A stretch of DNA of 64,000 nt from Candidatus Riflebacteria bacterium HGW-Riflebacteria-2 (GCA_002839435.1 PGYA01000009.1:1-64000); one strand, 5' to 3'; positions 16,761 through 26,528 are shown, counted from the stretch's first letter. Notes: generated by a model not told the origin, from the letters alone. A program made the numbers and translations.

Positions 16761-19022
16761 ATGATGTTACCAGCAAGCCTGCAGGGCAAGTTTATACTGA
16801 TATTTTTTGCTCTCGTTATCGTAACTAATGGCCTTTTTGCGTTGGTTGCCTTTTCGCGCGAAAATATCTATACCGCCAATGATGCGGTGCAGGCCGCTGT
16901 CTTTCTCGGCGGTATAATGCAGAAACCAGGCACTGCTTTCTTTGACGATGGCAAGACAGAAAACCTTGACCGTATATGCGACCACCGAACAGGCATAGCG
17001 GCAAAGCTCAAGGTTACTCTGTATGATGCCAACTGGTGGCGTCTATGGGGAGATGCAACGCGGATTCCACCCGAGGGTTTTCCTGACATGCGCCTGGTAA
17101 AAGCCGGGGACATGCTTAATGGAAGCGGTATTATCGATCGTGAGATACTGTTTCCCGTCTACGGCGATAAGCATATTCTTGGAATGATCGGCATCGGTAT
17201 TCCGAGGATAGACATGTTGAGGGTTCGTGCTAGCGGCAGCGAATTCCTGCTGATGCTTGTTCTGGGCTCGATAATTGGTATATCGGCTGCGATTTTGCTG
17301 TCGCGTTCTCTGCTCAATCAGCTCGAACAGTTGACTGACGGGATCGATGCCTTTGGCAAGGGTGACTACTCGGTACAGGTTGCTCTGACAGGCAAGGGCG
17401 AGATCAAGGATCTGGCAGATTCCTTTAACGGCATGGCTCTAAGGGTTCAGGATACCTTTCGCGAAAACTTACAGCGCAACCGTGTTATCGACGAAAAACT
17501 CCAGGAACTCTGGGAAATATACGAGTTGACCCGTAATATCAGTTTGAGCGTCGAGTTCCGTGTAATTCTTGAAAAATTCCTTGAAAAGGCTCAGACGCTA
17601 TCTTTCAGCAGTTGTGGCCGGGTAATTCTGCAAAACAGATACAACCAGAAGCTTGAATCTGTTGTTTCGAGCGACTTTTCATTACAGGCCGTGCATCAGG
17701 CTGTTTACGAAAATTCAGTGAATACCTGCTTCCTTGAAGGTACTCTGATCGAGGCTGAAACCGAGGACTGCTCAATGATTTTTGTTCCGCTTTTAACGGC
17801 TAACCGGGTTAAAGGTGTGCTGTTTCTCGCTAAAAATGACAGCCATGGTTATTCCGAAGGAATTCGCCGTTTTCTCGAAACCATTGCACCCGTCGCTGCT
17901 TCCCTTATTGAAAACGCTTCTCTCTATGAAGAGCTGGCAAACTGGAATCAGCACATGCATAACATTCTTGCCAGTATCAATTCAGGCTTGTTCGCGATAG
18001 ACCGCAAGGAAAATTTTATCGTCAACAACGCGCGTCTACTCGAGATCACCGAAGTAAAAGGTCTGGACTCTTCAAACGTAAATCTCAAGGGCTTTTGCGC
18101 TGGCATTTCTGACCGTGAATTTTCAAAGGTATTCGAAGAGCTTGTCAAAACTTACCTGAACGACGTTTTTGCAAAAGAACAGCATGAATTGCGAATCATA
18201 CAGGAACTCGAACTGAATACCATGTCGGGCCGTCGCATGGTTGAGGTTATCTTGACGCCACTTTATGCAAGTTCTGATGTGCGTGGCGCGCTGGTAGTTT
18301 TAAACGATATCAGCGAGCAGAAAAATCGTGAACAGCAGATGGTAGAAACCGAAAAGTGGGCTGTGCTCGGGCGCCTGGCTGCTTCAGTAGCTCATGAAAT
18401 AAGAAACCCCCTGGTGGCAATTCAGAGTCTTGTCGAGATAATCGGCGAAGAAGTGTTGGGAGACCTTAAAGAGCATGCACGTGTCGTGCTTGGAGAAGTT
18501 CATCGCTTGAACCGGGTGGTCACAGAGCTCCTCAGTATGGTTCGTCCCGAGAGAGCTAATTTGCGTTCGTGCGACCTTAAAGATATAATTAACGAACTGA
18601 TGCTGCTGATAAGGCATGAAGCCGCACGCAGCGGTGTTAAAATAGCAGTGCACTTTCCTGAGGCTCTTGCCAGGATAAATATCGATGCCGAAAAGATCAA
18701 GCAGGCCATCCTGAATATCATTCTCAATGCGATTCAGGCCCTCAAGGATGGCGGCGAAATTGATATCAGTCTTGTCGATTCATCTGATTCCCTGCTGATT
18801 TCAATTGCCAATAATGGCCCTGAGATTCCGCCGGAAATGCGTGAAAGGATTTTTGAGCCATTTTATACGACAAAATCAAGTGGTACAGGTCTTGGTCTGG
18901 CGATATCCCGCAAGATTGTCGAGTTGCATGGCGGGCAGCTGGAACTGGAATCTGGTGCCGACCTTACATTATTCAGAATTACATTGCCGCATGGAGAAAC
19001 AAATGGTAAGGCCAATAATTAA
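16761..19022 (+). CDS. Membrane sensor histidine kinase (dCACHE/CHASE-like, HAMP, GAF, PAS, HisKA, HATPase)
   Basis: A 753-residue sensor. Two transmembrane helices (about 9-31 and 165-187) bracket an extracytoplasmic domain of about 130 residues. HAMP (about 185-240), GAF (about 265-395) and PAS (about 400-515) domains follow, then HisKA with ASVAHEIRNPLVAIQS (His near 537) and HATPase_c with N-box NIILNAIQAL, NNGPEIP, an F box PFYTTKSSGTGLGL and a C-terminal Gly-rich loop. The ATG at 16761 follows the previous stop by 7 bases; the next in-frame ATG is at 16764. It overlaps the NtrC-type regulator by 20 bases, the classic cognate-pair arrangement. The ligands of the three sensing modules are unknown. 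Confidence 0.92.
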   Translation: MMLPASLQGKFILIFFALVIVTNGLFALVAFSRENIYTANDAVQAAVFLGGIMQKPGTAFFDDGKTENLDRICDHRTGIAAKLKVTLYDANWWRLWGDATRIPPEGFPDMRLVKAGDMLNGSGIIDREILFPVYGDKHILGMIGIGIPRIDMLRVRASGSEFLLMLVLGSIIGISAAILLSRSLLNQLEQLTDGIDAFGKGDYSVQVALTGKGEIKDLADSFNGMALRVQDTFRENLQRNRVIDEKLQELWEIYELTRNISLSVEFRVILEKFLEKAQTLSFSSCGRVILQNRYNQKLESVVSSDFSLQAVHQAVYENSVNTCFLEGTLIEAETEDCSMIFVPLLTANRVKGVLFLAKNDSHGYSEGIRRFLETIAPVAASLIENASLYEELANWNQHMHNILASINSGLFAIDRKENFIVNNARLLEITEVKGLDSSNVNLKGFCAGISDREFSKVFEELVKTYLNDVFAKEQHELRIIQELELNTMSGRRMVEVILTPLYASSDVRGALVVLNDISEQKNREQQMVETEKWAVLGRLAASVAHEIRNPLVAIQSLVEIIGEEVLGDLKEHARVVLGEVHRLNRVVTELLSMVRPERANLRSCDLKDIINELMLLIRHEAARSGVKIAVHFPEALARINIDAEKIKQAILNIILNAIQALKDGGEIDISLVDSSDSLLISIANNGPEIPPEMRERIFEPFYTTKSSGTGLGLAISRKIVELHGGQLELESGADLTLFRITLPHGETNGKANN

Positions 19023-20406
19023 AAAGGGAAAGAGACCTTCAATTCTGCTGGTTGACGATGAGGCCGCAGTATTATATACGCTTGAAGCGATTCTTAAGCC
19101 TGAAGGATACCAGGTTGCGCGTGCCTCATCTGCTGAAGAGGCATATCACCTTTTTCAGGTCGAGTCGTTCGACCTCGTGATAACCGACCTGACCATGCCC
19201 GGAGAATCTGGCATGACATTGCTCGAAAAGCTTATTGCTGTCCGTCCCGACGTGCTGGTAATAATGATTACTGCCTACGGTTCCGAAGCGGTTGCGGTTG
19301 AGGCAATGAAGCGCGGTGCTTACGATTACATGCCCAAGCCTTTTTCGAATGATGAACTGCGCCTTACCGTGCGTCGGGCTCTCGAAAAAGTTTCGTTGCG
19401 CATTGAGAACCAGCAGCTGAGACAGCAGCTGCATCAGCGCGAGGGTCTTGCGGCAATGATTGGATCAAGCGAATGCATGCAGAGCATTTATGATCTCATT
19501 GAACGTGTCGGCCCGAATGATGTTACCGTGCTTATAACCGGAGAGTCTGGCACCGGCAAGGAACTTGTCGCAAGTGCTGTTCATAGCCACAGTACAAGGC
19601 GCACCAGCCCGTTTATCAGGGTTAACTGTGCGGCTTTGCCTGAAAATCTTATCGAAAGCGAACTGTTCGGATACGAGCGCGGAGCCTTTACCGGAGCGGT
19701 CAGCCGGCGTCTCGGCAAGTTCGAAATCGCCGATTCGGGCACGATATTTCTTGATGAAATTGGCGAAATGAGCATGGCGACACAGACCAAGATTCTGAGA
19801 ATTCTTCAGGAGCGCGAATTTGAACGTATTGGCGGCAATCATACGATACAGGTTGACACCAGGGTCATTGCCGCAACCAATCGCGACCTGGTTAAAGGTA
19901 TTGCTGACGGGAATTTTCGCGAAGACCTTTATTACAGGCTTAATGTTATAAACATTCACCTGCCGCCCCTGCGGGATCGTCTCGGTGATATTCCCGCTCT
20001 GGTCGACTCATTTGCGCGAAAATATGCCGACAAACTGGGCCGCAAGTTTGAAAACTTTTCTGACAGCTTTATGGGGCGCCTCGTGCAATACAGCTGGCCT
20101 GGTAACGTTCGGGAGCTGCAGAACCTTATTGAAAAAGTCATAATTCTTGAAGATGAAAATGTTTTTCAGAATGATTCGAACCGGTTTTCCATGCGCTCAC
20201 GCCTTGAAAACGAAAAATTCATTGAAGACGGCATGATGGCCATGAAATATAAGGAAGCAAAGGAACTTCTACTCAGATCCTTTGAACGCAAGTATTTTGA
20301 AGGTCTGCTGGAAAAGGCCGGCGGTAATATGTCTGAGGCAGCCAGAATCGCCGGCATGCATCGCAAGAATCTTTATCTCAAGCTGAAAGAGCTTGGCATT
20401 GAATAG
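19003..20406 (+). CDS. NtrC/AtoC-type sigma54-dependent response regulator
   Basis: A 467-residue regulator with the full three-domain plan. The receiver domain (about 12-125) has the acidic pair D18-D19, phosphoacceptor Asp62 in VITDLTMPG and a conserved Lys in MPKPF. The AAA+ ATPase (about 145-385) has Walker A GESGTGKE, the sigma54-contacting loop GAFTGA, Walker B IFLDEIGEM and the R-finger region. A Fis-type HTH (about 430-467) has the NMSEAARIAGMHRKNLYLKLKEL helices. The ATG at 19003 is used because GGAG precedes it at six bases. It should activate sigma54 promoters in response to the overlapping upstream kinase. No target promoter was identified here. Confidence 0.96.
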   Translation: MVRPIIKKGKRPSILLVDDEAAVLYTLEAILKPEGYQVARASSAEEAYHLFQVESFDLVITDLTMPGESGMTLLEKLIAVRPDVLVIMITAYGSEAVAVEAMKRGAYDYMPKPFSNDELRLTVRRALEKVSLRIENQQLRQQLHQREGLAAMIGSSECMQSIYDLIERVGPNDVTVLITGESGTGKELVASAVHSHSTRRTSPFIRVNCAALPENLIESELFGYERGAFTGAVSRRLGKFEIADSGTIFLDEIGEMSMATQTKILRILQEREFERIGGNHTIQVDTRVIAATNRDLVKGIADGNFREDLYYRLNVINIHLPPLRDRLGDIPALVDSFARKYADKLGRKFENFSDSFMGRLVQYSWPGNVRELQNLIEKVIILEDENVFQNDSNRFSMRSRLENEKFIEDGMMAMKYKEAKELLLRSFERKYFEGLLEKAGGNMSEAARIAGMHRKNLYLKLKELGIE

Positions 20407-20424
20407 ACCCGGTAAAACCGCAAT

Positions 20425-20448
20425 GCCGATTTATACTGATGAATCGGC
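20425..20448. repeat. Hairpin at the convergent regulator/kinase junction
   Basis: GCCGATT (20425-20431) and AATCGGC (20442-20448) form a 7-bp stem with a 10-base loop at the junction of the convergent genes, overlapping the kinase stop codon. There is no T run on either side, so it is at best a weak bidirectional terminator. Confidence 0.35.
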
Positions 20449-21660
20449 GACCTTGAGGTAAAAGCTGCAGGTTGTTCCCACGCCTTCCCGGGAATCTATG
20501 TGCAGGCTGGTGCCATGTCCGACCAGTATTTTTTCGCATATTGCCAGGCCAAGGCCGAGGCCACTGGTAGGACGGGTATCAGACTTGGCAATCTGATAAA
20601 ATGGCGTTTTAATCAGTTCCAGCTTGTCGGCGGGAATGCCACATCCGTTATCTATTACCTGAACCTTGATCAATTGCCGAGAATGCCGGGCAATTTCTAT
20701 TTTAACGGCAGAGCCTTTGGCTGAGAATTTGATTGAGTTCTCGATCAGATTGCTCATTACCCGATGTAACAGCTCAGGGTCAAATATTACCGCAGGCAGG
20801 TCGTTTGCAAAAACTGTTTGCAGCTGAATTTCACGATTATCGGCAATCGGCCGTATTGAATCAACCGTCTCGATTATGCGCGGCGGCAACTTCTGGTGAA
20901 CCAGGTCGAACATCAGTTTGCCCGCTTCCATTCTGGCAAAGTTGAGCATCGATGATATAAGTGAATTGAGGTGCGAAGCGTTTTTCAGCGATATCTGCAG
21001 GGCCTTTGCCTGTTTCTCGGTGAGCGGGCCCATTTTTTCGCTGGCGATAAGGTCGAGATAGCCTTTTATGGAGACCAGCGGCGTTTTGAGCTCGTGGCTG
21101 AGCGTGGCAAGAAATTCAGACTTGAGGCGGTCAACCTCTTCGAGTTTTTTCAGGTTGCTTTCTTTTTCTGAGATTCGGGCAATGAGATCTTCGGCTATAT
21201 TGGAAGTGTGTGCGCTGTCTACTGCGGTCAGTGTAATGAAAGGCTCAACCTGTGACAGGTTGTCGACATGTCTGAATACAACGATGTAGTTCTCGAGCTT
21301 TTCCATGTCATTTTTGAAGTTGATGCTTATGAACAGCGGATTGTGCGGCAGAGTGCCGGTTGTTTGCAGTTTTTGGAGCAATTCTTTGCTGTCAGTCGTT
21401 TGCCACAACTTTGTGACGCCAGTGATCAGAGCGGGTGACTGCTTTCCCTCTTCAGTGAAGACACTTCTGAAACTTTTGTTGGTGAGAATCATCTTGAGTT
21501 TTCTGTCAAAAATAGCGACAGGAAATATGGAATCTTCGAACAGGGCATTTGAGAATACCTGCATGCGGGCGATATTTTCAGCTTTGCCGGCGGTATGTTT
21601 GTCTGTTGTCAATGCAATAATCAGAATCAGCAGTGCGAGTGAAATTAACAGACTATGCAT
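20431..21660 (-). CDS. Membrane-anchored PAS sensor histidine kinase
   Basis: A 409-residue kinase with one N-terminal hydrophobic helix (about 3-20), a PAS domain (about 35-150) with the typical VAIFDRKLKMILTN start, then HisKA with EFLATLSHELKTPLVSIKGYL (His near 196) and a complete HATPase_c (N-box NLIENSIKFS, DNGCGIP, GLGLGLAICEKI and a final GTTCSFYL strand). It lacks a receiver domain and no response regulator adjoins it in the same direction. It is the last gene of the ptsI-DUF192-ligase run, five bases after the ligase-like gene, so it may monitor envelope or sugar state. That reading is inference from position. Confidence 0.92.
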   Translation of the reverse strand: MHSLLISLALLILIIALTTDKHTAGKAENIARMQVFSNALFEDSIFPVAIFDRKLKMILTNKSFRSVFTEEGKQSPALITGVTKLWQTTDSKELLQKLQTTGTLPHNPLFISINFKNDMEKLENYIVVFRHVDNLSQVEPFITLTAVDSAHTSNIAEDLIARISEKESNLKKLEEVDRLKSEFLATLSHELKTPLVSIKGYLDLIASEKMGPLTEKQAKALQISLKNASHLNSLISSMLNFARMEAGKLMFDLVHQKLPPRIIETVDSIRPIADNREIQLQTVFANDLPAVIFDPELLHRVMSNLIENSIKFSAKGSAVKIEIARHSRQLIKVQVIDNGCGIPADKLELIKTPFYQIAKSDTRPTSGLGLGLAICEKILVGHGTSLHIDSREGVGTTCSFYLKVADSSV

Positions 21661-21665
21661 CAGGT

Positions 21666-24206
21666 CTACTCCTGAAGACCCGGCTGGGTCGGTTCTTGTG
21701 GCTGAAGGTTTTCAATTTGCTCATTCCTGCCGGTTGCCTGATAAAATAGTCTGAGGCTTTCATGACGCTCTTTTTTCAATCTCTGCCATTCCACCGGGCA
21801 TTCGCTCCATGCCAGTTCGAGAAGTTCCTGGGCCTGTGCCAGTTTTCCTTGTTTCCAGTAGAGACTGCCGAGGCTGTGCGCAACCATTAGAAGGTCTGAA
21901 AGGGGCGGCGGTTCAGTGCGTTTGATATTCTGATAGGCTGATTCGAGAAGATTGGCTGCCCTCTCCAGGTCTGTATTCATCTCGGTGAGAATATAGCCGA
22001 CGGCGTTCATCAGGCGGGAATTTTGCGGATCTTTCTCAAGAGCCTTCTCAAAAAGTTCTAGGGCCTGCTCGTATTTCTGACTGCGGGCAAGTATCAACCC
22101 CTGCAGGTACATGTAGTCAACATTTTCTTTGATTTCGCTGTTTATCTGCTTAAGGTAGCTCTGGCACTTTTCAAAGTTGCCTCGATTCGCCTGCATGGCA
22201 GCCAGATTGAGTCTGATACGGTCGGCCGCATCTCTCTCACCCCGGTAAGGGGGAATCAGAATCAGGCCCTCCTCAAAAATCCGTTCGGCCTCGGCCTGTT
22301 GGCCTTCCATCAGCAAAATTCGGCCCAGCAGGTCGTATATCCTGGGCGACTGGCTCCATTGCAAACTTTTTAAGGCGTATTTATGGGCTTCGAGTATCTG
22401 TTTGCGCTCAAACAAAATTCTGGCAAGTTCAAGATTGCTGTTAAAAACATTGGGAACCATGGAGTCCAGGCGTTTCAGGATGTCCTGGGTTTCGTCGAGG
22501 CGATTCTGCTGTTCAAGGGCCATGGCTAGACCGTAATGCGCCTTGAGAGACTGTGGATTGGCCTGGATAGCCGCTTCAAAAGCGGTCTGACTCTCAGCAA
22601 AGCTCTGGTTCGCCAGCAGTTTTTCACCTGCGGCAAGGTTTACCTGTTCCCGATGATAGGCTATCTGAAAGTTGTATGCCGTGAAAACATACATCGCGGG
22701 CAGGCAGATGAAGACCAATGAAAGAAACGAGAAGCGCTTTTTCCAGACGACATTGCGCAGGCAGGCTGAAAAATGCAAACTGAACAGTAGCGTGCTAAAT
22801 ACCACAAGTGGCAGAATCGAAAAGCTGTTGTTAAAAAGCCCGTTAAACGCAAAGGTCAGAAGCGCTGCCAGAGTGATTTTGGCGAGGTTGGCCGGCTGGG
22901 CTGGTTCTTCATCCGCCGCCATAGTTCTGAAAAGGTTGTGCAGCCCAAATACTATAATAGCAGCTGGAAATGAGTAAATGAGTGCCCCAGGGCCGATCAG
23001 ACCCGCAAAATAACAGGCTGGTGCCGCTATTGCCGCTATCACTACCGATTTCCATGACAGGCTGTCGTCGGCAAAGCGTTGGCCGTCTTCGGTTTGCTGA
23101 TTCTTAAAGCGTCGCCAGGTTCCGCATCCATATACAATGGCCAGAATGCTGGCAAAAGCGAAAAGACCGATAAACCCGATTTCAGCCAGAATAGTAACCG
23201 GCCATGAATGCGGGTCGTCATTATATGGTTTGAGTCCCATGACAGAGCCTGTGGGTGGGCGTTGCAGCGGCATCAGATACGGAGTGGCACCCGGTCCCAT
23301 GCCGAGCAGTGGATTTTTTATGAAAATTCCGTAGCCCATCTGCCAGTTGATTATTCTGGTAATGATCGGAAAGTCACTGTGCGAAAATTTGCCAGATGCT
23401 TCCCAGGGGTAGGTGGAGGTGGCATAATATACCAGGCCATAGGCTCCGGTCATGATAACAGCCAACAGAAGCCCTGATATGAACGATGATCGACGTAGCA
23501 GGCGTCCTGGGCGAACTTCCCAGAAGCTGGTGGTCAGCAGAAATATACCAAAAACGAGGGTGAGTATACTGCCTGAGCGCCCGGAAACAGCAATTGCCAT
23601 TATCTGGGTCGCAGTCATTACCCAGAATGCCAGGCGGGTGACTTTATGGCGATAAGACTGGTTCAGCGACAACCCGAGGCTGACGATGACTGTCAGAGCC
23701 AGAAAAGTCGTATAAAAATTGGGGTTAGAGAGCGTTCCCACCATGCGATAATCAGAAGACCAGTTTATTACATCGAGTCCGCTGGCCTGAAGAAGTCCGT
23801 AAACTGCCATTAAAAAGCCGCTGAGCATAACCATCACTGCGATGTTGATGTTGTCTGCCTGCTGCCTGCTTAATCTGAGAAAACCCGCGAGAACCATCAG
23901 GCTCAGCCAGGTCAGAGAAGTGCGCAGACTTACAATAAAGCTTGACATCAATGTGGTGACTGTAATGAGCGCGAACAGAAGCAGAAAAGCCCTTACATAG
24001 GGAACCTGATTCTGGCGAGGTCTGAAAAAAAGGAACATTACCGACAGCAGGCATATTGCGACAGCTGTTGCAGCATACACCACCCAGCCATGGAACAGAA
24101 AGGGATCGTCAGAACCCGGTGTAACCAGCCAGGGAAGAATTGCCAGAAAAGAAGAAACAATAATTCCACTTATTCTGAGCAGATTGTTCAGTGATGCTGG
24201 AAGCAT
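21666..24206 (-). CDS. O-antigen ligase/polymerase-type membrane protein with C-terminal TPR domain
   Basis: An 846-residue protein. Residues about 10-500 contain 12 or more hydrophobic helices with the Wzy_C/O-antigen ligase pattern: a SGRSGSILTLVFG loop and helix, and a periplasmic loop carrying NPLLGMGPGATPYLMP and the HSWPVTILAEIGFIGL segment. Residues about 520-820 are TPR repeats. This ligase-plus-TPR fusion is common among bacterial glycan ligases/polymerases, which join or extend lipid-linked sugars at the periplasmic membrane face. The ATG at 24206 is chosen; a TTG at 24212 overlapping the previous stop is equally possible. There are no glycosyltransferases nearby. The substrate, glycan or protein, cannot be told. 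Confidence 0.82.
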   Translation of the reverse strand: MLPASLNNLLRISGIIVSSFLAILPWLVTPGSDDPFLFHGWVVYAATAVAICLLSVMFLFFRPRQNQVPYVRAFLLLFALITVTTLMSSFIVSLRTSLTWLSLMVLAGFLRLSRQQADNINIAVMVMLSGFLMAVYGLLQASGLDVINWSSDYRMVGTLSNPNFYTTFLALTVIVSLGLSLNQSYRHKVTRLAFWVMTATQIMAIAVSGRSGSILTLVFGIFLLTTSFWEVRPGRLLRRSSFISGLLLAVIMTGAYGLVYYATSTYPWEASGKFSHSDFPIITRIINWQMGYGIFIKNPLLGMGPGATPYLMPLQRPPTGSVMGLKPYNDDPHSWPVTILAEIGFIGLFAFASILAIVYGCGTWRRFKNQQTEDGQRFADDSLSWKSVVIAAIAAPACYFAGLIGPGALIYSFPAAIIVFGLHNLFRTMAADEEPAQPANLAKITLAALLTFAFNGLFNNSFSILPLVVFSTLLFSLHFSACLRNVVWKKRFSFLSLVFICLPAMYVFTAYNFQIAYHREQVNLAAGEKLLANQSFAESQTAFEAAIQANPQSLKAHYGLAMALEQQNRLDETQDILKRLDSMVPNVFNSNLELARILFERKQILEAHKYALKSLQWSQSPRIYDLLGRILLMEGQQAEAERIFEEGLILIPPYRGERDAADRIRLNLAAMQANRGNFEKCQSYLKQINSEIKENVDYMYLQGLILARSQKYEQALELFEKALEKDPQNSRLMNAVGYILTEMNTDLERAANLLESAYQNIKRTEPPPLSDLLMVAHSLGSLYWKQGKLAQAQELLELAWSECPVEWQRLKKERHESLRLFYQATGRNEQIENLQPQEPTQPGLQE

Positions 24207-24208
24207 GG

Positions 24209-24748
24209 TCAATCTGAGTAAAGCAGTGTTAATGGGATTTCGAGCCGGTCGCCAAGTTTGAGCGCCAGTCTTTCTATGCTGCCGGCATTGAGTTCGAGAG
24301 CGTATTGGGCCGGCAGTTCAGATACATAACGTTCAAGACCCTGCTCGGGAAGACCGTAACCAGGCTGCATGTTTTTGATCCAGCCGTTGATTTCAAGGTT
24401 TTCCGTAAAAAAAACGAGATCAAGCGGAATCTTCGTATTTTTCATCCAGAATGACATTATTTGTGGTGCTTCATAGACAAAGAGCATGCCTTGAGTCGCT
24501 TCGATCGCATCAAAATACATCAAGCCACGGGATTTCTCAGACGAGGTGCGTGCCAGCCATATTTCGAGCGAATGACCGGCCAGTTTCGCTTCGGTTGCCT
24601 GCACAGTCTGTGCAGATTCATTGGCAGTACCGGCCGCAGGTTCGGCGCTGGCATCACTGCGACAGGCGGCCAGAAATCCTGTCAGCAGAAGCAGCGCAGC
24701 AATGGCGGCTTTGCAGAAGGATCTATTTAATAAAGCATTCAGTTTCAC
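24209..24748 (-). CDS. DUF192-family lipoprotein
   Basis: A 179-residue protein with a lipoprotein signal peptide (lipobox FLAAC, acceptor Cys near residue 29), then a short Ala/Ser linker and a DUF192 (PF02643) domain from about 55. Family landmarks are visible: the LARTSSEKSRGLMY block, GMLFVYEAP, FWMKNTKIPLDLVFF, and a C-terminal YALELNAG with a hydrophobic strand. The family is small, secreted and of unknown biochemical function. The start overlaps the ptsI stop by 4 bases and the stop abuts the ligase-like gene, so it is clearly within one operon. Confidence 0.88.
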   Translation of the reverse strand: MKLNALLNRSFCKAAIAALLLLTGFLAACRSDASAEPAAGTANESAQTVQATEAKLAGHSLEIWLARTSSEKSRGLMYFDAIEATQGMLFVYEAPQIMSFWMKNTKIPLDLVFFTENLEINGWIKNMQPGYGLPEQGLERYVSELPAQYALELNAGSIERLALKLGDRLEIPLTLLYSD

Positions 24749-26490
24749 TGTAATCCGAGTTTTACGTTGATTTTGTCGAGTGCGCGTTCGATTTCTTCTG
24801 ATGTGTCGAGATGCAGAAGAGGCTCAATAAGTTTTTCGGCCTCAACAAACGATACGTTGCGCACAATCTGTTTAACGGCAGGTATCAGGATCGAATTCAT
24901 TGAGAGTTCACGCAGGCCAAGGCCGAGCAGTAGAACGGTATAGCGAACATCTCCGGCTATTTCACCGCAGAGGCTGACCTTGATGTTATGCTGGCGGGCA
25001 ACCTTTACGACATGCGCTATCAGCTGAATAACCGCCGGGTTCGACGGTTGATAAAGATGTGAGACCTTCGAGTTGGTGCGATCCACCGCCAGTGTGTACT
25101 GAACCAGGTCGTTGCTGCCGATTGCAAAAAAATCGACTTCTCTGGCAAATTTGTTGGCCAGCAACGCTACTGATGGTATTTCGACCATAATCCCGATTTT
25201 CATGTTTTCAGGATTAGGTTCTCCTGATTTGATCAGGTCTTCGTGCGCCTGATTGAGAATCTGCTTAATCTGGCGAAGCTCCTCGATGTTTGAAATCATC
25301 GGGAAAAGTATTCCTACCTGCCCTGGCTTGGCCATAGCGGCAGCACGCAAAATAGCACGGATCTGGGTGACGAATATTTCTCGACAGTCGAGTGCCATTC
25401 TGACGGCTCGCCAGCCGAGTTCAGGATTCCGTTCCATCGCGTTGCCCATGAGATGCGAGATTTTGTCGCCGCCGATGTCTATTGTTCTGATCGTTATGTT
25501 GGCGCCGTTGATCTTACCTATGACTTCTGCATATGACTGAAAAAGTTCGTTCTCAGTAGGAAAAGAGCGGCGGGTCAGGTAGGCAAATTCGGTGCGATAA
25601 AGACCTATGCCATCGGCACGGTTGGCATTAACTGCATCAAGGTCGCTCAACTGGCCAATGTTGGCTTTGAGTGAAACCTCTACGCCATCGCTGGTGATCG
25701 ATGGCTCAGAAAGGCTGGCTAGAACCTTCTGCTGGCGCTCACGGAAGCTTTCGAGTTCGCTGGTGTACCTTAGGCGAAGGCTTTCATCAGGATTAATTAT
25801 CAGATGCCCGTTACTGCCGTCAATGATTGCGTAATTGCCATTGTGAGCTTTCTGCATCAGGCTTTTTACCTGAATCAGAGCAGGAATGCCAAGGGAGCGA
25901 GCTAGGATTGAAGCGTGCGAAGTTGGCGTGCCTTCCTCAATAGCAATGCCGCGAATGCGCCCCGGGTTGAAGCCGACGATTTCTGAAGGAGTTAGGTCTT
26001 CTGCTACGATAATCATACCGTCATCGAACTGTCTGTTGATTTCCGTAGATGATTTGCGCTTCTGGCAGTTTTTCAGAATGCGTTTTCCGACATCCATGAT
26101 GTCGATGGCTTTTCCCTGAAACTGCGGATCGGGAAGGTTTCTGAAAAAGTTGCTGTAATCCCTGATTACGCTTCCCACTATTGATTGTACATCACTCATC
26201 TGCTCGCGGATTCTTTTGCTGACTTCTTTTTGCAGGTCAGGGTCATCGATCAGAGTAAGATGAGCCTGGAAAATATTGGAAATTTCAAGGCTGCTTTTTA
26301 TCTGAGGCAGTTCGAGAAGCTGGCTGATTTCGCTGCGCGAGATTTCTATGGCGCTTTTGAAACGTTCTATTTCTGATTCAATTTCGCCGTTGGCAATTGT
26401 ACTGCTCTCAATATTCTCAAGCTGTACGTGCCTGAGACAATAGACCTGCCCCAGTGCATAGCCTGGGGAAATTGCCAGCCCTTTTAACAT
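24745..26490 (-). CDS. ptsI: Phosphoenolpyruvate-protein phosphotransferase, PTS Enzyme I
   Basis: Transfers phosphate from phosphoenolpyruvate to HPr, in the cytoplasm. The 581 residues match the family. The N-terminal HPr-binding/phosphohistidine part contains GTPTSHASILARSLG with the active His near 190. The C-terminal TIM-barrel PEP domain shows GLYRTEF near 298, the IRTIDIGGDK block, MVEIPSV, IGSNDLVQYTLAVDR and the CGEIAGD loop with the catalytic Cys near 500. No ptsH or EII genes are in the window, so it may serve a regulatory or nitrogen-type PTS. It is the first gene of a minus-strand operon and starts from a promoter that overlaps the divergent surE promoter. Confidence 0.96.
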   Translation of the reverse strand: MLKGLAISPGYALGQVYCLRHVQLENIESSTIANGEIESEIERFKSAIEISRSEISQLLELPQIKSSLEISNIFQAHLTLIDDPDLQKEVSKRIREQMSDVQSIVGSVIRDYSNFFRNLPDPQFQGKAIDIMDVGKRILKNCQKRKSSTEINRQFDDGMIIVAEDLTPSEIVGFNPGRIRGIAIEEGTPTSHASILARSLGIPALIQVKSLMQKAHNGNYAIIDGSNGHLIINPDESLRLRYTSELESFRERQQKVLASLSEPSITSDGVEVSLKANIGQLSDLDAVNANRADGIGLYRTEFAYLTRRSFPTENELFQSYAEVIGKINGANITIRTIDIGGDKISHLMGNAMERNPELGWRAVRMALDCREIFVTQIRAILRAAAMAKPGQVGILFPMISNIEELRQIKQILNQAHEDLIKSGEPNPENMKIGIMVEIPSVALLANKFAREVDFFAIGSNDLVQYTLAVDRTNSKVSHLYQPSNPAVIQLIAHVVKVARQHNIKVSLCGEIAGDVRYTVLLLGLGLRELSMNSILIPAVKQIVRNVSFVEAEKLIEPLLHLDTSEEIERALDKINVKLGLQ

Positions 26491-26499
26491 GAAAAAACC

Positions 26500-26528
26500 T
26501 TGAATTCAAAGTTACGACATCATATCAT
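26500..26528 (+). promoter_or_regulatory. Sigma70 promoter for surE
   Basis: TTGAAT at 26500-26505, a 17-base spacer and TATCAT at 26523-26528. The start would lie near 26535, leaving a leader of about 67 bases that includes GGAGG before the ATG at 26602. The -10 box overlaps that of the divergent ptsI promoter. Confidence 0.6.
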
